Below are positions 18,275-32,900 of a stretch of DNA of 64,000 nucleotides, in pieces (position 1 is the first letter of the stretch; every line of letters starts with the position of its first letter). The stretch comes from Desulfatibacillum sp. (GTDB lineage Bacteria; Desulfobacterota; Desulfobacteria; Desulfobacterales; SpSt-501). The DNA lies in contig DYEU01000003.1 in the NCBI GenBank assembly GCA_020725555.1, forward strand, positions 1-64,000. The letters run 5' to 3'. A program made the position numbers and the translations under genes. Below the pieces are notes generated by a model. It saw nothing but the letters and a program-made list of their open reading frames with translations. It was not told where the DNA came from and did not search any database.

Positions 18275-19284
18275 GACCGCCCCTGCGGCTCGGTTTCGTA
18301 ACCGCGGCGCTTCCCCTCCAGCAAGGCCCCGAAGGCGGGGTGCTCGAGCAGCCGATCGAGCCTTCCGCGCAGCAGGCGCGCCTCCTCGGCGGTTTCGAAT
18401 TCAAGCTGCAGGGCGAAGCGGGTCCCCTCGAAATCCCGGGGCGGCTGCACGCGGAGGCCGGAGGCGAGCGGAAGCTCCCGCAGGAGCGTCCGAAAGCGCT
18501 CCTCGGCGGCGCTCAGGTGGGGGTAGCGCCTGCGCCTGAGGAACCCGCGCACACGGCGCGTGGTTTCGTTGGGGTCGCCGCCCGCCTCGTCGAGCAGGGC
18601 CGTGAATTCGGGGGCGGCGAGCAGTTCGCGGACGGGGACCCCCTCCCGGAGGGCGATTTCGCGGGTGTGGGTGAGGATCTCGCGCTGCACATTGAGGCCC
18701 GCCTTGAGCCGGCGGAAGAGCCCGGCCAGCGCCTCGGCCGCCTCGGCCGGCATGCGGGCGAGCTCCGCGGCCGTCCAGAGGGAAACCGCTTCCTCGAGGA
18801 CCGCCTCTTGCGCCGCCTGCGGCAGTCGGCAAAGGGGGGCGATGCGCACCAGGAAGGCTTCGCCGCCGGGAAGCCCCGCGGCGGCCGCCTCCTCCGGGTC
18901 GACCCTTCCGGCGGGCGAGAACTGCGCCAGCAGGTTGACGGCGCGGGAGAGCTCGATGAGGTTGAGCGCCCGGCTCCAGGCGTTTTCGGCGATCGCCAGG
19001 CGTGCGCACTCGGCCGGGGTCGGGTGCCCCTCGGGAACGCGGAGCGGGAGCTTCGGCCACCCGAGAGCCCGGCAGGCGGCCAGGCGGCGAAAGCCGCTGA
19101 TCAGCCGGAACCTCCCTCCCCCGGCCACGGCGAGCGGGGGGACGAGCAGGCCGACCCGCGCGACGGAGGAGGCCAGCCCGTCCGCGTTGTCCCAGGTGCT
19201 GATGCGAAACCGCGCGTCCTCCTCGACGGCTTCCAGGGAGGCGACGACGAGGCGGAAAGAATACCGGGCCTTTTCAGAGGCCAT
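18271..19284 (-). CDS. ParB/Spo0J-domain protein (not a canonical chromosome ParB)
   Basis: 337 residues. The ParB N-terminal domain is seen in [39 protein letters not shown] (the GxRR box that in ParB binds CTP) and [23 protein letters not shown]. The C-terminal half is helical with many Arg/Leu residues and lacks an obvious ParB leucine-zipper signature. No parA gene is beside it. It begins 11 bases inside purC and is coupled to the SPL-like gene by ATGA, so it probably serves that gene set (DNA binding or CTP switching) rather than chromosome segregation. Confidence 0.82.
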   Translation of the reverse strand: MASEKARYSFRLVVASLEAVEEDARFRISTWDNADGLASSVARVGLLVPPLAVAGGGRFRLISGFRRLAACRALGWPKLPLRVPEGHPTPAECARLAIAENAWSRALNLIELSRAVNLLAQFSPAGRVDPEEAAAAGLPGGEAFLVRIAPLCRLPQAAQEAVLEEAVSLWTAAELARMPAEAAEALAGLFRRLKAGLNVQREILTHTREIALREGVPVRELLAAPEFTALLDEAGGDPNETTRRVRGFLRRRRYPHLSAAEERFRTLLRELPLASGLRVQPPRDFEGTRFALQLEFETAEEARLLRGRLDRLLEHPAFGALLEGKRRGYETEPQGRS

Positions 19285-20170
19285 GGCGGTCGCCGCTCAG
19301 GCGGACGAGCGCTTCGAGGTACTTCTGGCGGGTTCCCGCGATTACCTCCGGCGGCAGCGGCGGCGGGGGCGGGGTCCGGTTCCAGCGCGTGGAGAGGAGA
19401 TAGTCGCGCAGGTATTGTTTGTCGAAACTTTCCTGGGGACCGCCGGGGCGATAGCTGTCGCGCGGCCAGAAGCGTGAGGAGTCCGGGGTCAGGAGCTCGT
19501 CGATCAGGATCAATTTCCCCCCGTGGAAGCCGAATTCGAATTTGGTGTCGGCGATCAGGATCCCCTTGGAGTCGGCGTAGGCCGCCCCCTCGCGGTACAG
19601 TTCGAGCGTGAGCTCGCGCAGGCGCTCGGCGACCTCGCGGCCGACCCGGCGGCAGGCCTCCGCGAAATCGATGTTGATGTCGTGCACGCCGACCTCCTCC
19701 TTGGTGGCCGGCGTGAAGATGGGCTCGGGCAGACGGTCGGACTCCCTGAGCCCCGCCGGCAGCCGGATGCCGCAGACCTCGCCCGTCTCGCGGTAGGCAT
19801 TCCAGCCCGAGCCGGAGAGGTAGCCCCGGGCGACACATTCGATCGGCAGGGGGTCCGCCTTTTTCACGAGAATGCTGCGGCCTTCCAGAACGGAGGCATA
19901 GGGCCGGCAGGCCGCCGGGTACTCGCGCACATCGGCGGTCACGACGTGGTTGTCGATCAGCGGCTTCATGCGTTCGAACCAGAAGAGCGAGATCTGGGTG
20001 AGGATCTTCCCCTTGTCCGGGATCGGCTCCTCCATGACGACGTCGAAGGCGGAGATGCGGTCGGTCGCCACCATGAGCAGGTGCTCGCCCAGGTCGTACA
20101 TATCGCGCACCTTGCCGCGCTTGAGCAGTTTCAAATCCGGGAAATGCGTCTCGCGGATCGCCTGTGTCAT
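19274..20170 (-). CDS. purC: Phosphoribosylaminoimidazole-succinocarboxamide synthase
   Basis: 298 residues. It ligates aspartate to CAIR in purine synthesis. [30 protein letters not shown], then [24 protein letters not shown] and KFEFG are conserved. The protein belongs to the longer class of SAICAR synthases (about 300 rather than 237 residues). AAAGGAGG lies about ten bases before the start. It heads a four-gene coupled set with a ParB-domain protein, an SPL-like protein and a nuclease, an uncommon setting for purC. Confidence 0.97.
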   Translation of the reverse strand: MTQAIRETHFPDLKLLKRGKVRDMYDLGEHLLMVATDRISAFDVVMEEPIPDKGKILTQISLFWFERMKPLIDNHVVTADVREYPAACRPYASVLEGRSILVKKADPLPIECVARGYLSGSGWNAYRETGEVCGIRLPAGLRESDRLPEPIFTPATKEEVGVHDINIDFAEACRRVGREVAERLRELTLELYREGAAYADSKGILIADTKFEFGFHGGKLILIDELLTPDSSRFWPRDSYRPGGPQESFDKQYLRDYLLSTRWNRTPPPPPLPPEVIAGTRQKYLEALVRLSGDRHGL

Positions 20171-20250
20171 GGTCTGCGGTCCTCCTTTTGCGAACGTGCG
20201 GGCTGGGGTGTGAAGACGATGCGCGGAGAGCCAACCGCCCGGCGCAACCC

Positions 20251-20592
20251 TCAGGCGGCGCCCAGGGTCGCCAGAAAACGATCCAGGGTGGCGAGGGCCT
20301 CCGGGGGGGAGTCGAGGAACTCGATGCCGACCTCGTAGACCCCCTGTTTCTTGGTGCTCAGGTGAACGGCGCGGCCGCGCAGATCGACGACCTCCTCCTC
20401 CAGCCCGAGCGAGAGCAAAACGGTGTGGGAAGAGCTGATCGGGAAATAGGTCTCAAGCAGGATTCCCGACCGGGAAAGGTTCAGGGTGCGGCCCATGCCC
20501 TGTTTGACCACGCTGCCGCTTTCATCGAGGCAGACGTAGGAAAGCTGCAGCGAGCGGAAACGCGGATGCCGGCGCTGTTCCTGTTCCGTCAT
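20251..20592 (-). CDS. PilZ-domain protein
   Basis: 113 residues from the ATG at 20592, which has AGAGG seven bases upstream. The cyclic-di-GMP-binding motif is only partly canonical: [14 protein letters not shown] provides RxxxR-like residues and [14 protein letters not shown] provides the (D/N)xSxxG element. The rest is the PilZ barrel ([26 protein letters not shown]). Likely role: a small c-di-GMP receptor adjusting motility or exopolysaccharide. It is 80 bases upstream of purC and close downstream of the cyclic-nucleotide-type protein, in the same direction as mglA. Confidence 0.88.
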   Translation of the reverse strand: MTEQEQRRHPRFRSLQLSYVCLDESGSVVKQGMGRTLNLSRSGILLETYFPISSSHTVLLSLGLEEEVVDLRGRAVHLSTKKQGVYEVGIEFLDSPPEALATLDRFLATLGAA

Positions 20593-20633
20593 GGCGGATC
20601 CTCTTACCCCCACCCGGCCATGCCGCGCCGCGC

Positions 20634-21809
20634 TCAGGCCGCCCGGGCATGGCGAATCTGGTGCAGAGTTAGCAAGGTTGTGGCCGAGATGCAAGCCGAC
20701 AGGTGCACCGTCAGGTTGCGCAGCGTGGGGGAAAGCCCGCGGAACTCGGCCTCGAGGGATGCGACATCGAGCGTTCCCAGCTTGAGGTCGGCGGAGGAGA
20801 AGATCGCGGCCTCGAAGGGCTCGTGCCCGAGGGTGAGAAAGGGGAGGTTTCCGAACACATCCCCTTTTTCCAGCCGGCCCAGGGGCAGATGCCCCTCCGG
20901 CGTGCTGCGGGCGATCACCGCCTCGCCCTCGCGGATCACGAAGAGCCGCTCTTCTTTCTGGCCCTGGCGCACCGCGATTTTCTTGTCGCGCAGCAGATCG
21001 CGGTACCCGTCCCCCCCCGCGTACGCCTGGGCCGCGATTTCGGTCACCTGGCGCAGCCGGCGTTCCAGGCTTTTGACCAAGATCTTGAAATCGTTTGAAA
21101 TGCCGGACAGCTCGGTGATCAGGAGCTGGGAATCGAGCATGCCGAGCTGGATGTTGCCGACGGCGACGATGGTGGTGCTGCGCACGTTTTCGCCGGTCAA
21201 AAGCGAGGAGAGGCTGCCGATGAAGGCGCCGTCCCCCACCTTGAGCAGGCGGAAGGGCCCGGCCGGCGTCTGCTTGACGACCTGGGCCGTCCCCTCGAGG
21301 ATCACCCAGATCCAGTTGCCGTGGGACCCCTCGCGCACGATTTCGTCGCCGTCATAAAAACTCTCCTCATCGACCACCAGCGCGTAATCGACGAGCGGCC
21401 CCTTGATCACGGCGGGCGCCTCGGGGCAGCGCGCGGGCGGGCCCTCGCAGCCCTCCGGGGCGGCGGCGGAGAGCTTGGGGATTTTCCCCTCGTCGAGGAG
21501 CCGCAGGCCGTCGAGGATGATTTCCATCCTCCCCTTGCGGATCACCCGCTCGGCGTGAACCTCCTCGCGCGTGAACTCGAAGCGCCCCTCGGTCCAGCCG
21601 AAAAGCGAAAACAGGGCGTCGAGCCCCGAAAGCGAGCCGTTGCGCGCGTCGACGGGGTTTCCCTGCTCGATCCAGATGGTGCCCGGCTCGGCGACCCGCT
21701 CGTGGTGGATGCGCAGCGTCCCCGTGGCCGAGCCGCCCCCCACCAGCTGGAGCACTTCCCCCAGGTTGAGGAAACTCAAGCTCCCGGAGAGATCCGGATG
21801 TCGGGGCAT
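20634..21809 (-). CDS. DUF4388 plus tandem cyclic-nucleotide-binding-like protein
   Basis: 391 residues from the ATG at 21809. The N-terminal DUF4388 (PATAN-type) domain is seen as DLSGSLSFLNLGEVLQLV, GTLRIHH and IWIEQGNPVDARNGSLSG. It is followed by two cNMP-fold units: DEIVREGSHGNWIWVILEG with FRLLKVGDGAFIGSLSSLL, and IAVRQGQKEERLFVIREGEAVI with GRLEKGDVFGNLPFL. The second unit keeps a phosphate-cassette-like GDVFGNLP but not the RxA of cAMP binders, so ligand binding is uncertain. Such proteins occur beside MglA/gliding regulators in deltaproteobacteria, which matches this cluster. Confidence 0.85.
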   Translation of the reverse strand: MPRHPDLSGSLSFLNLGEVLQLVGGGSATGTLRIHHERVAEPGTIWIEQGNPVDARNGSLSGLDALFSLFGWTEGRFEFTREEVHAERVIRKGRMEIILDGLRLLDEGKIPKLSAAAPEGCEGPPARCPEAPAVIKGPLVDYALVVDEESFYDGDEIVREGSHGNWIWVILEGTAQVVKQTPAGPFRLLKVGDGAFIGSLSSLLTGENVRSTTIVAVGNIQLGMLDSQLLITELSGISNDFKILVKSLERRLRQVTEIAAQAYAGGDGYRDLLRDKKIAVRQGQKEERLFVIREGEAVIARSTPEGHLPLGRLEKGDVFGNLPFLTLGHEPFEAAIFSSADLKLGTLDVASLEAEFRGLSPTLRNLTVHLSACISATTLLTLHQIRHARAA

Positions 21810-21861
21810 GGCTCTTTTCCCCACCGGGCGGGCGGAAGGCCGGCTCCCGGCCCGCCGCCGC

Positions 21862-22470
21862 TCAGAACTGCAGCTCCTGCTGGAGCGACCGCAGCACCAG
21901 CCGCAGGCACTCCTGGAGCGTTTTCCCGACCCCCTTGCCCTGCAGGGCGGCCGCGGGGATCGCCGGGGCCTGGAGCTGGCGGTTCAGGTCGTGCTGCATC
22001 TGCTCCAGGCTCATGATCGAGATCCCCGATGCGGCGAGATCGCGCTTGTTGAACTGCATGACGAGGGGAATTTTGAAGATGCTCTGCCGATACTCCTTCA
22101 GGTTCTGGTGCAGGTCCTTGAGCGCCAGCAGGTTCTGCTCGCGGCGCACCTCGAGCGAATCGGCGACGAACACGACCCCGTCGGCCCCGCGCAGGACGAG
22201 CTTGCGCGTGGAGGCGTACCGCACCTGGCCGGGAACCGTGTACAGCTGCACGCGCACGTCGCATCCCCGGATCTTGCCCAGCTCGAGCGGCAGGAAATCG
22301 AAAAAGAGCGTCCGGTCCCCCTCGGTGTCGATCGAAATGAGGTCCCCGCGCACATGCCGGGTGAAGGTCTTGTGGATCGTTTCGAGGTTGGTCGTTTTGC
22401 CGCAGCGCGCCGGCCCGTAGTAGACGATCTTGCACTCGATCTGCCGCTTTTTCAGATTGACCACGGCCAT
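21862..22470 (-). CDS. mglA: MglA-type small Ras-like GTPase
   Basis: 202 residues. G1 is YYGPARCGKTTNLETI, G3 reads TVPGQVRY with the Pro typical of bacterial MglA (human Ras has DTAGQ), and G4 is NKRDLA. KLVLRGADGVVFVADS is also conserved. MglA with its GAP MglB sets cell polarity for gliding and type IV pili. No mglB is in the window, while a DUF4388/cNMP protein and a PilZ protein are adjacent, so the GAP may be elsewhere or replaced. The gene is divergent from mdh across a 176-base gap. Confidence 0.9.
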   Translation of the reverse strand: MAVVNLKKRQIECKIVYYGPARCGKTTNLETIHKTFTRHVRGDLISIDTEGDRTLFFDFLPLELGKIRGCDVRVQLYTVPGQVRYASTRKLVLRGADGVVFVADSLEVRREQNLLALKDLHQNLKEYRQSIFKIPLVMQFNKRDLAASGISIMSLEQMQHDLNRQLQAPAIPAAALQGKGVGKTLQECLRLVLRSLQQELQF

Positions 22471-22537
22471 GGCTTGATTCTACCACAGTCCCGGCCGCCG
22501 CAAAAGACGCGCCGCGGCCGCCGATGGACAAAATTCT

Positions 22538-27461
<4,924 letters not shown>

Positions 27462-27465
<4 letters not shown>

Positions 27466-28004
27466 GGTCCGCCTTCGGGCTCGGGCGGGGCCAGCGGGGC
27501 GAGCAGCGCCGTGGCGAGGGCTCCGATCCCCTCGCCCCGCCCCACCGTGCCGCAGCCCTCGGTCGTCGTGGCCTTGAGGTTCACGGCCTCGGGTGCCGCG
27601 CGGGCCATGGCCCGGGTAAGCGCCGCGAGCATCTGCGCCCGGAAAGGCAGAAGTTTCGGCTTTTCGGCGATGACGACGATGTCCAGGTTGACGACCCGGA
27701 AACCGGCCTGGAGCACGAGGTCGCAGGTGCGCGCAAGCAACTCGAGGCTCGAGGCCCCCCGGTAGCGCGGGTCGGTGTCGGGGAAGTGGGCGCCGATGTC
27801 CTCGAGGCCGGCCGCGCCCAGCAGCGCGTCGCAGGCGGCGTGGGCCACGACGTCGGCGTCGGAGTGGCCGAGAAGCCCGCGCGCGAAGGGAATCCGCACC
27901 CCCGCGAGGATCAGCTCACGGCCCTCCACGAGGGGGTGGAAATCGAAACCGATCCCCGTGCGCAGGCCGACCGGCCGGGGGGAAGACGCTCTGCGTGGGT
28001 CCAT
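27462..28004 (-). CDS. ispF: 2-C-methyl-D-erythritol 2,4-cyclodiphosphate synthase
   Basis: 180 residues. It cyclises CDP-ME-phosphate in the MEP pathway. The zinc ligands are seen in GFDFHPL and [12 protein letters not shown], with [22 protein letters not shown] and the C-terminal [19 protein letters not shown]. The first 20 residues ([13 protein letters not shown]...) are a non-family extension, and no internal start is available. IspD is usually adjacent or fused, but here it is absent. The gene is instead locked into the repair block by overlap with uvrB. Confidence 0.95.
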
Positions 28005-28109
28005 CGGCGAGGCTCCTGAGTCAGCGCATGATCCGGCCCGCTATGTTACGGTTCTTTTGCCGGCGTTGCAAAGCCGGGGTCAATCGGCGGCCGGAAACGG
28101 CTCCGGCGC

Positions 28110-29939
28110 TCACCCCTCCTCCCCCCAGAGCGCCTCCCGGAGGCCCGAGGTGCGCCGGAGCGGCCGGTTCACGGCGGAGCGGAAGGCCTCCTCCGTGGCG
28201 CAGAGGGCGATCCGGCGGCGGGCGCGCGTGAGCGCGGTGTAGAGCAGCTCGCGCGAGAGGACCGGGGAGTCCCGCTCCGGGAGGATGAGGAGGATGTCGT
28301 CGAATTCCGAGCCCTGGCTCTTGTGCACGGTCATCGCCCAGACCGTCTCGTGCTCGGGCAGCAAAAAGGGCGGCACCGCGCGGATTCCGGACCCCGCATC
28401 GCGGAAAAAGGCCGTCACCCCCTCCCCCCCGCGTGTCGCATCCGGCAGACAGATGCCGATGTCCCCGTTGAAGAGGCGCAGCCGGTAGTCGTTGCGCAGG
28501 ATGAGAACGGGCCGCCCGGCGTACCCGCCGCGATCCCCGCCGGCGAGGCCCCCGATCCGGCCCGCGCGCAGAAGCCGCTGTTCGATCCGGGCGTTCAGGG
28601 CCTCCACCCCCTCCGGGCCGCGCCGCAGGGCGCAGAGCACCTTGAAGCGGTCGAGCTCGGCGAGAAGCGCCGCGGGTTCGCCACGGGTGAAATCGCATCG
28701 GTAGCCGGCCTCGATCCACTCGTCGAGCGCGCGTTCGCGTTCCCGCGGGTCGCCGGCGATCCAGCAGGCCGAGCCGTCCGCCCCGCGCCGGAGCTCTGCA
28801 AGGGCCGCCCCGGCCTCCCCGGCGCGGATCGCGCGGCTGAGGCGGGCGATCGCGCTTTCCCCGGCGAAGCGCCGGCTGAGCCGCAGCTCGACCATGCAAT
28901 CGGAGAGCCGGCCGGCGCCGCCCGCGACCGGGACCGGTTCCCCCAGGACCTCTTCCAGCGCGGCCGCAAAAGCGGGGCTGAACCCCGCCGGCGACATGCC
29001 CCGGCAAATGTCGCCCAGGACCGAGCCCGCCTCCACCGAGGCGAGCTGGTCGCGGTCACCGACCAGGACGAGGCGCGCATGCGGCGGGAGCGCGTCGAGG
29101 AGCTTCGCCATGAGGGCGAGATCGACCATGGAAACCTCGTCCACGACCATCAGGTCGACCGCCAGGGGGTTGCCGGCGTGGTGACGGAACCGCGGCCCCT
29201 CCCCCTCGGGCCCGAGCAGCCGGTGCAGGGTGAAGACCTCGGCCTCCCCGAACGGCCGGCGGCCGGGGCCCCGCTCCCCCCGGGCGAGCGATTCCTTGAG
29301 CCGGGCGGCCGCCTTGCCGGTCGGCGCGGCAAGAAGAATGCGCGGCCTCTGCCCCTCCGCAAGCTCCCCCAGCGCGGCGAGCAACCGGCCGATCGTGTGC
29401 GTCTTGCCGGTCCCAGGGCCGCCGGCGATGACGGCGAAGCGCTTGAGCAGGCAGACGGCCACGGCGATCTTCTGCCGGTCCGGTCTCTCCCCGGCCGCCT
29501 GGGGGGGGAAGAGACGATCGAGCACGGCGCGCACCCGGAGGGGGTCGAAAGGCTCCGGCGGGTCGTTGGCGCGCCGCTGGATCTCCGCGGCGAGTCGCGC
29601 CTCGTAATCCCAGTAGCGAAAGAGGTAGAGCCGCCCGCGGTCGTCCAGGACGAGAGGCCGCCGTTCGCCCGGTTGGCCCACCACGGGGCTTTCGCGCAGG
29701 TCCGCGATCCAGGCGCCGAGCTCCGGGCAGCGGCCGCCGGCACGGGGGTCGTCCAGGACGCGGCCCGCCCAGGCGGCGAGATCGAGGCAGACGTGCCCCT
29801 CGGCGCAGGCGCGGCTGGCGAGAGCGGCGGCCAGCCGCAACGGCTCCCCTCCCCCGCCCAGGCGCGCCATCAGCGCTGCAAAGTGGCGGTCGAGCGCCGA
29901 GAAGAGAATGGGCTCCGCAGGCTCAGGCCGGGGGTTCAA
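28110..29939 (-). CDS. recD: Exodeoxyribonuclease V alpha subunit
   Basis: 609 residues. It is the 5'-3' helicase of RecBCD. The N-terminal domain is followed by Walker A AVIAGGPGTGKTHTIGRLL near 175, the DE(x) motif VVDEVSMVDLALMAKLLDAL, LVGDRDQLASVEAGSVLGDI, and the C-terminal MTVHKSQGSEFDDILLILPE and YTALTRARRRIALCATEEAF. The start is a TTG at 29939: GGAGGAGG sits six bases upstream, and the start lies 17 bases inside the end of recB, so expression is tied to recB. The length matches classical RecD rather than the RecD2 family. Confidence 0.94.
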   Translation of the reverse strand: MNPRPEPAEPILFSALDRHFAALMARLGGGGEPLRLAAALASRACAEGHVCLDLAAWAGRVLDDPRAGGRCPELGAWIADLRESPVVGQPGERRPLVLDDRGRLYLFRYWDYEARLAAEIQRRANDPPEPFDPLRVRAVLDRLFPPQAAGERPDRQKIAVAVCLLKRFAVIAGGPGTGKTHTIGRLLAALGELAEGQRPRILLAAPTGKAAARLKESLARGERGPGRRPFGEAEVFTLHRLLGPEGEGPRFRHHAGNPLAVDLMVVDEVSMVDLALMAKLLDALPPHARLVLVGDRDQLASVEAGSVLGDICRGMSPAGFSPAFAAALEEVLGEPVPVAGGAGRLSDCMVELRLSRRFAGESAIARLSRAIRAGEAGAALAELRRGADGSACWIAGDPRERERALDEWIEAGYRCDFTRGEPAALLAELDRFKVLCALRRGPEGVEALNARIEQRLLRAGRIGGLAGGDRGGYAGRPVLILRNDYRLRLFNGDIGICLPDATRGGEGVTAFFRDAGSGIRAVPPFLLPEHETVWAMTVHKSQGSEFDDILLILPERDSPVLSRELLYTALTRARRRIALCATEEAFRSAVNRPLRRTSGLREALWGEEG

Positions 29940-32900
29940 GCAGGGCCTCCTCCCAGCGGTGGATGAGCTCCGGCTCCGGCCGGTCGCGAAAGATCCCCGT
30001 TGTCGGGTCGTCCTCCCCGCGGATCCCCCGCAGGAACACGTAGGCCACCCCCCCGAAATGACGCTCGTAGCGATAGCCCGGGACCCTGAGCGCGAGCAGC
30101 CGATGGAGGGCGAGCACGTAGAGATAATACTGCAGGACGTAGAGGTGCCCGGTCATGGCCGCGGCGAGGGCTTCTTCGCGGTAGTCCTGAAAGCGCATGC
30201 CGAGGCGGTTCGACTTCCAGTCGACGAGGTAGAAGCGGCCGCGGTGCTCGAAGACGAGATCGATTACCCCGCGGAGGAATCCCCGCACGGGGGAGAAGCG
30301 CAGCCGGCCGATCGCCTGTTCCGCCTGCGCCGCCGCAGGCCCGGCGGCCGCCTCGCGAAAGAGCCCCTCGAGGACGCCGGGGGTGATCCGTCGCAGGGGC
30401 AGCGTGAAGTCCATTTCGTGCGCGCGGCGGGTCTGCTCGACCTCGGCCAGGCACACGGCCTGCGGATCGAGAAAGAGGGGGAATCGCTCAAGCTTCCGCA
30501 GGAGATCGGCCACGGAATCGGCCCAGAGGGGTTCCACGCCGTGTTCGGAGAGCGCACCCCGCACCCTCTCGTTGAGGTCCGCCCCGCCGGGCGCGGCGGT
30601 TTCGAGGATCTTGTGAAAGAAAATCCCGCTTCGCGCACCGGCGGGGAAGTCGGCCAGCGGGGCCTCCCCCCCTGCGGCGACCTCGTTCTGCAGGACGGGA
30701 ACCGCCGGCGCGGCTTCGCCGAGCGGGTCCTCGACGTCGCGGCGGGCGGCGATCAGGGACGAATAGCTCGTGACCCCCCAGCTTTCATCGATCGTCCCCG
30801 CAAAGCGGCGGAAGGAGAGCGTCGCATCGGGACCGGGCGGCCTCTGGAGAAGGCCCGGCTCGTCCTGCGGCGGCTCCTCCAGGGCGATCGTCCCCCCGGA
30901 GGCTGCGGCGAGCCCGGCCAGCCGGGCCCGCAGCGCCTCGTCGTCCAGGGTGCGGTGTTCCTCGCTCAGGCGCTTTACCCGGTCCCCCTCGTCCGCGGCA
31001 TCGCCTTCCGCGGAGCGGAGCAGCCAGGCCAGGGCGGAGCTCTGCGCGTTCCGGGTCCTCCCCCACGCGAGGTAGCAGCGGTCCCGGGCGCGGGTGAGGG
31101 CGACATAGAGAAGCCGGAGATTCTCGGCCAGGGCTTCGTTCCGGGCCTGCACCCGGTTTGGGGTCTCCTTTTCCCCGCTCACGTCGAGTGTCGGCCGGTA
31201 GTCCCGCGCGGGGTCGTGGAACAGGAAATCCCCCTCCTCCGCGCTCGACGCCGACCCGGCGAAGGGCAGAAAGACGACCGGGTAGGCGAGCCCCTTGCTG
31301 CGGTGCAGCGTGACGATCTGGACGGCCCGGGCGTCGCTTTCCAGGCGCAGGGGGTGCTCGCCGGCGCCTGCCTCGGCCGGCGAGGCGATCCGGGCCGCAA
31401 GCCAGGCGAGAACCTCCTCCGGCCCGAGCGTTTCTTCGACCGCGGCGCCATGGACGATCTCGACGAGATGCAGCAGATCCGTCAGGCGCCGCTCTCCGTC
31501 CGGCAGCCGCAGAAGACGCTCCTTCACCCGTTCCTCGCGGATGAAGCCCCGCAGGGCCACGGCGAAGCCCCGGCTCCGCCAGATCCTCAGGTACTCCCCG
31601 TGCCGCTCCTGCCGCGCCTGCCAAGCCGCCGGCGCCCCTTCCAGGGCGGCGATCGCCGCCGCGCTCAGGCCCAGCATGCGGGTGGCGAGCGCCGTCTTCA
31701 GCCGCGTGGGGTCGGCCGGCCGGGCGATCGCCGCCAGCACGAAGTAGAGCTCCCGGGCCTCGTCGGCGGCGAAGACGTCGGCGGTGCCGTAGACCACGGC
31801 GGGGATGCGCCGCGCGGCGAGCAGGCGCTTCATGAAGCGGGCCTGGGCGTTCGTCCGCACCAGGACGGCGATGTCGCCCGGGGTGTAGGCCGGCTCGGGG
31901 GGTGCGGTGAGGCGGAGGATTTCGCGGCAGACGGCGCGGCCGGCGACGTCGCGCGCGGAGGCTTCGTCGAGCGGTTTGCCGTCCTCGCGTCCCTCGCGGG
32001 AGTCGAGGTACCAGATCACGAGGCCCGCCCCGCCGCCGCCCTCGCCGCGGGCCGCCCGCACCGGCCGGTAGGCGATCTCCTCGAAGACGAAGGGTGCCGG
32101 GACGCGCTGAAACAGGGTGTTCACGGCGCGCACGAGCGGCGCGCGGGAGCGGTGGTTGTCCCCGAGGGTGAAGGCCGCGGGCACGCGGCGGGCGGCCTGG
32201 AGGTAGGAAAAGAGGTCTGCGCCGCGGAAGCCGTAGATCGCCTGCTTGGGGTCGCCGATCAGGACGAGCAACTGCGGCGGGGCCCCGAACAGGCGGGAGA
32301 GGATGCGGTATTGCAGCCCGTCGGTGTCCTGGAACTCGTCGACGAGCGCCGCCCGGTACCGTGAGGAGGCAAGCCGGGCGAATTCCCCGCCGCCCGGGCC
32401 CTCGAGGGCCTCGGCCGTCTTGCGGAGCAAGTCGTCGAAGGTGAGCATCCCGCGGCGGGCCTTGCGCCGGGCGGCCTCGTCCCGGATAAAGGCGATGAAA
32501 TCGCGCTTGAGGCGCCGGAGCTCCGCCTTCAACTCCTCCTCGAGCCGTTCCCAGGAACGAAAAAGCTCCTCGCAGCGGTCGAACACGTCATGCCGCGGCG
32601 GTGCGGCCCCTTTCCGGGTGGCGGCGCGAAGCTGGGAGGCGGCGAGCTTTTTCAGCCCCCCGGGCGGCACCCCCGCGGGGGACTCCTCCTCGAGAAACGC
32701 CGTGAGCGCCTGAAGCAGGGGCTCCAGCCGGGCCTCGCGCGACCCCGGGCCCGGCCTTCCCTCCCGCCCGTACTGGGTCGCGTTCAGGGGGGCTTTCGCC
32801 AGCAGCTCCCGGATCCGCGGCGTGGCCTGCGGCCAAAGCTCCCGCAGCCGCGCCCGGGCGGCACGGTAGGCCTCGAGGCTCTCGGGCCGCAGGGCCGCCG

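Noticed and set aside
18271..19284. Chromosome-partition locus (parAB).
   Set aside because: No ParA, no parS-like palindrome noticed, and the gene is embedded in a purC/SPL operon.
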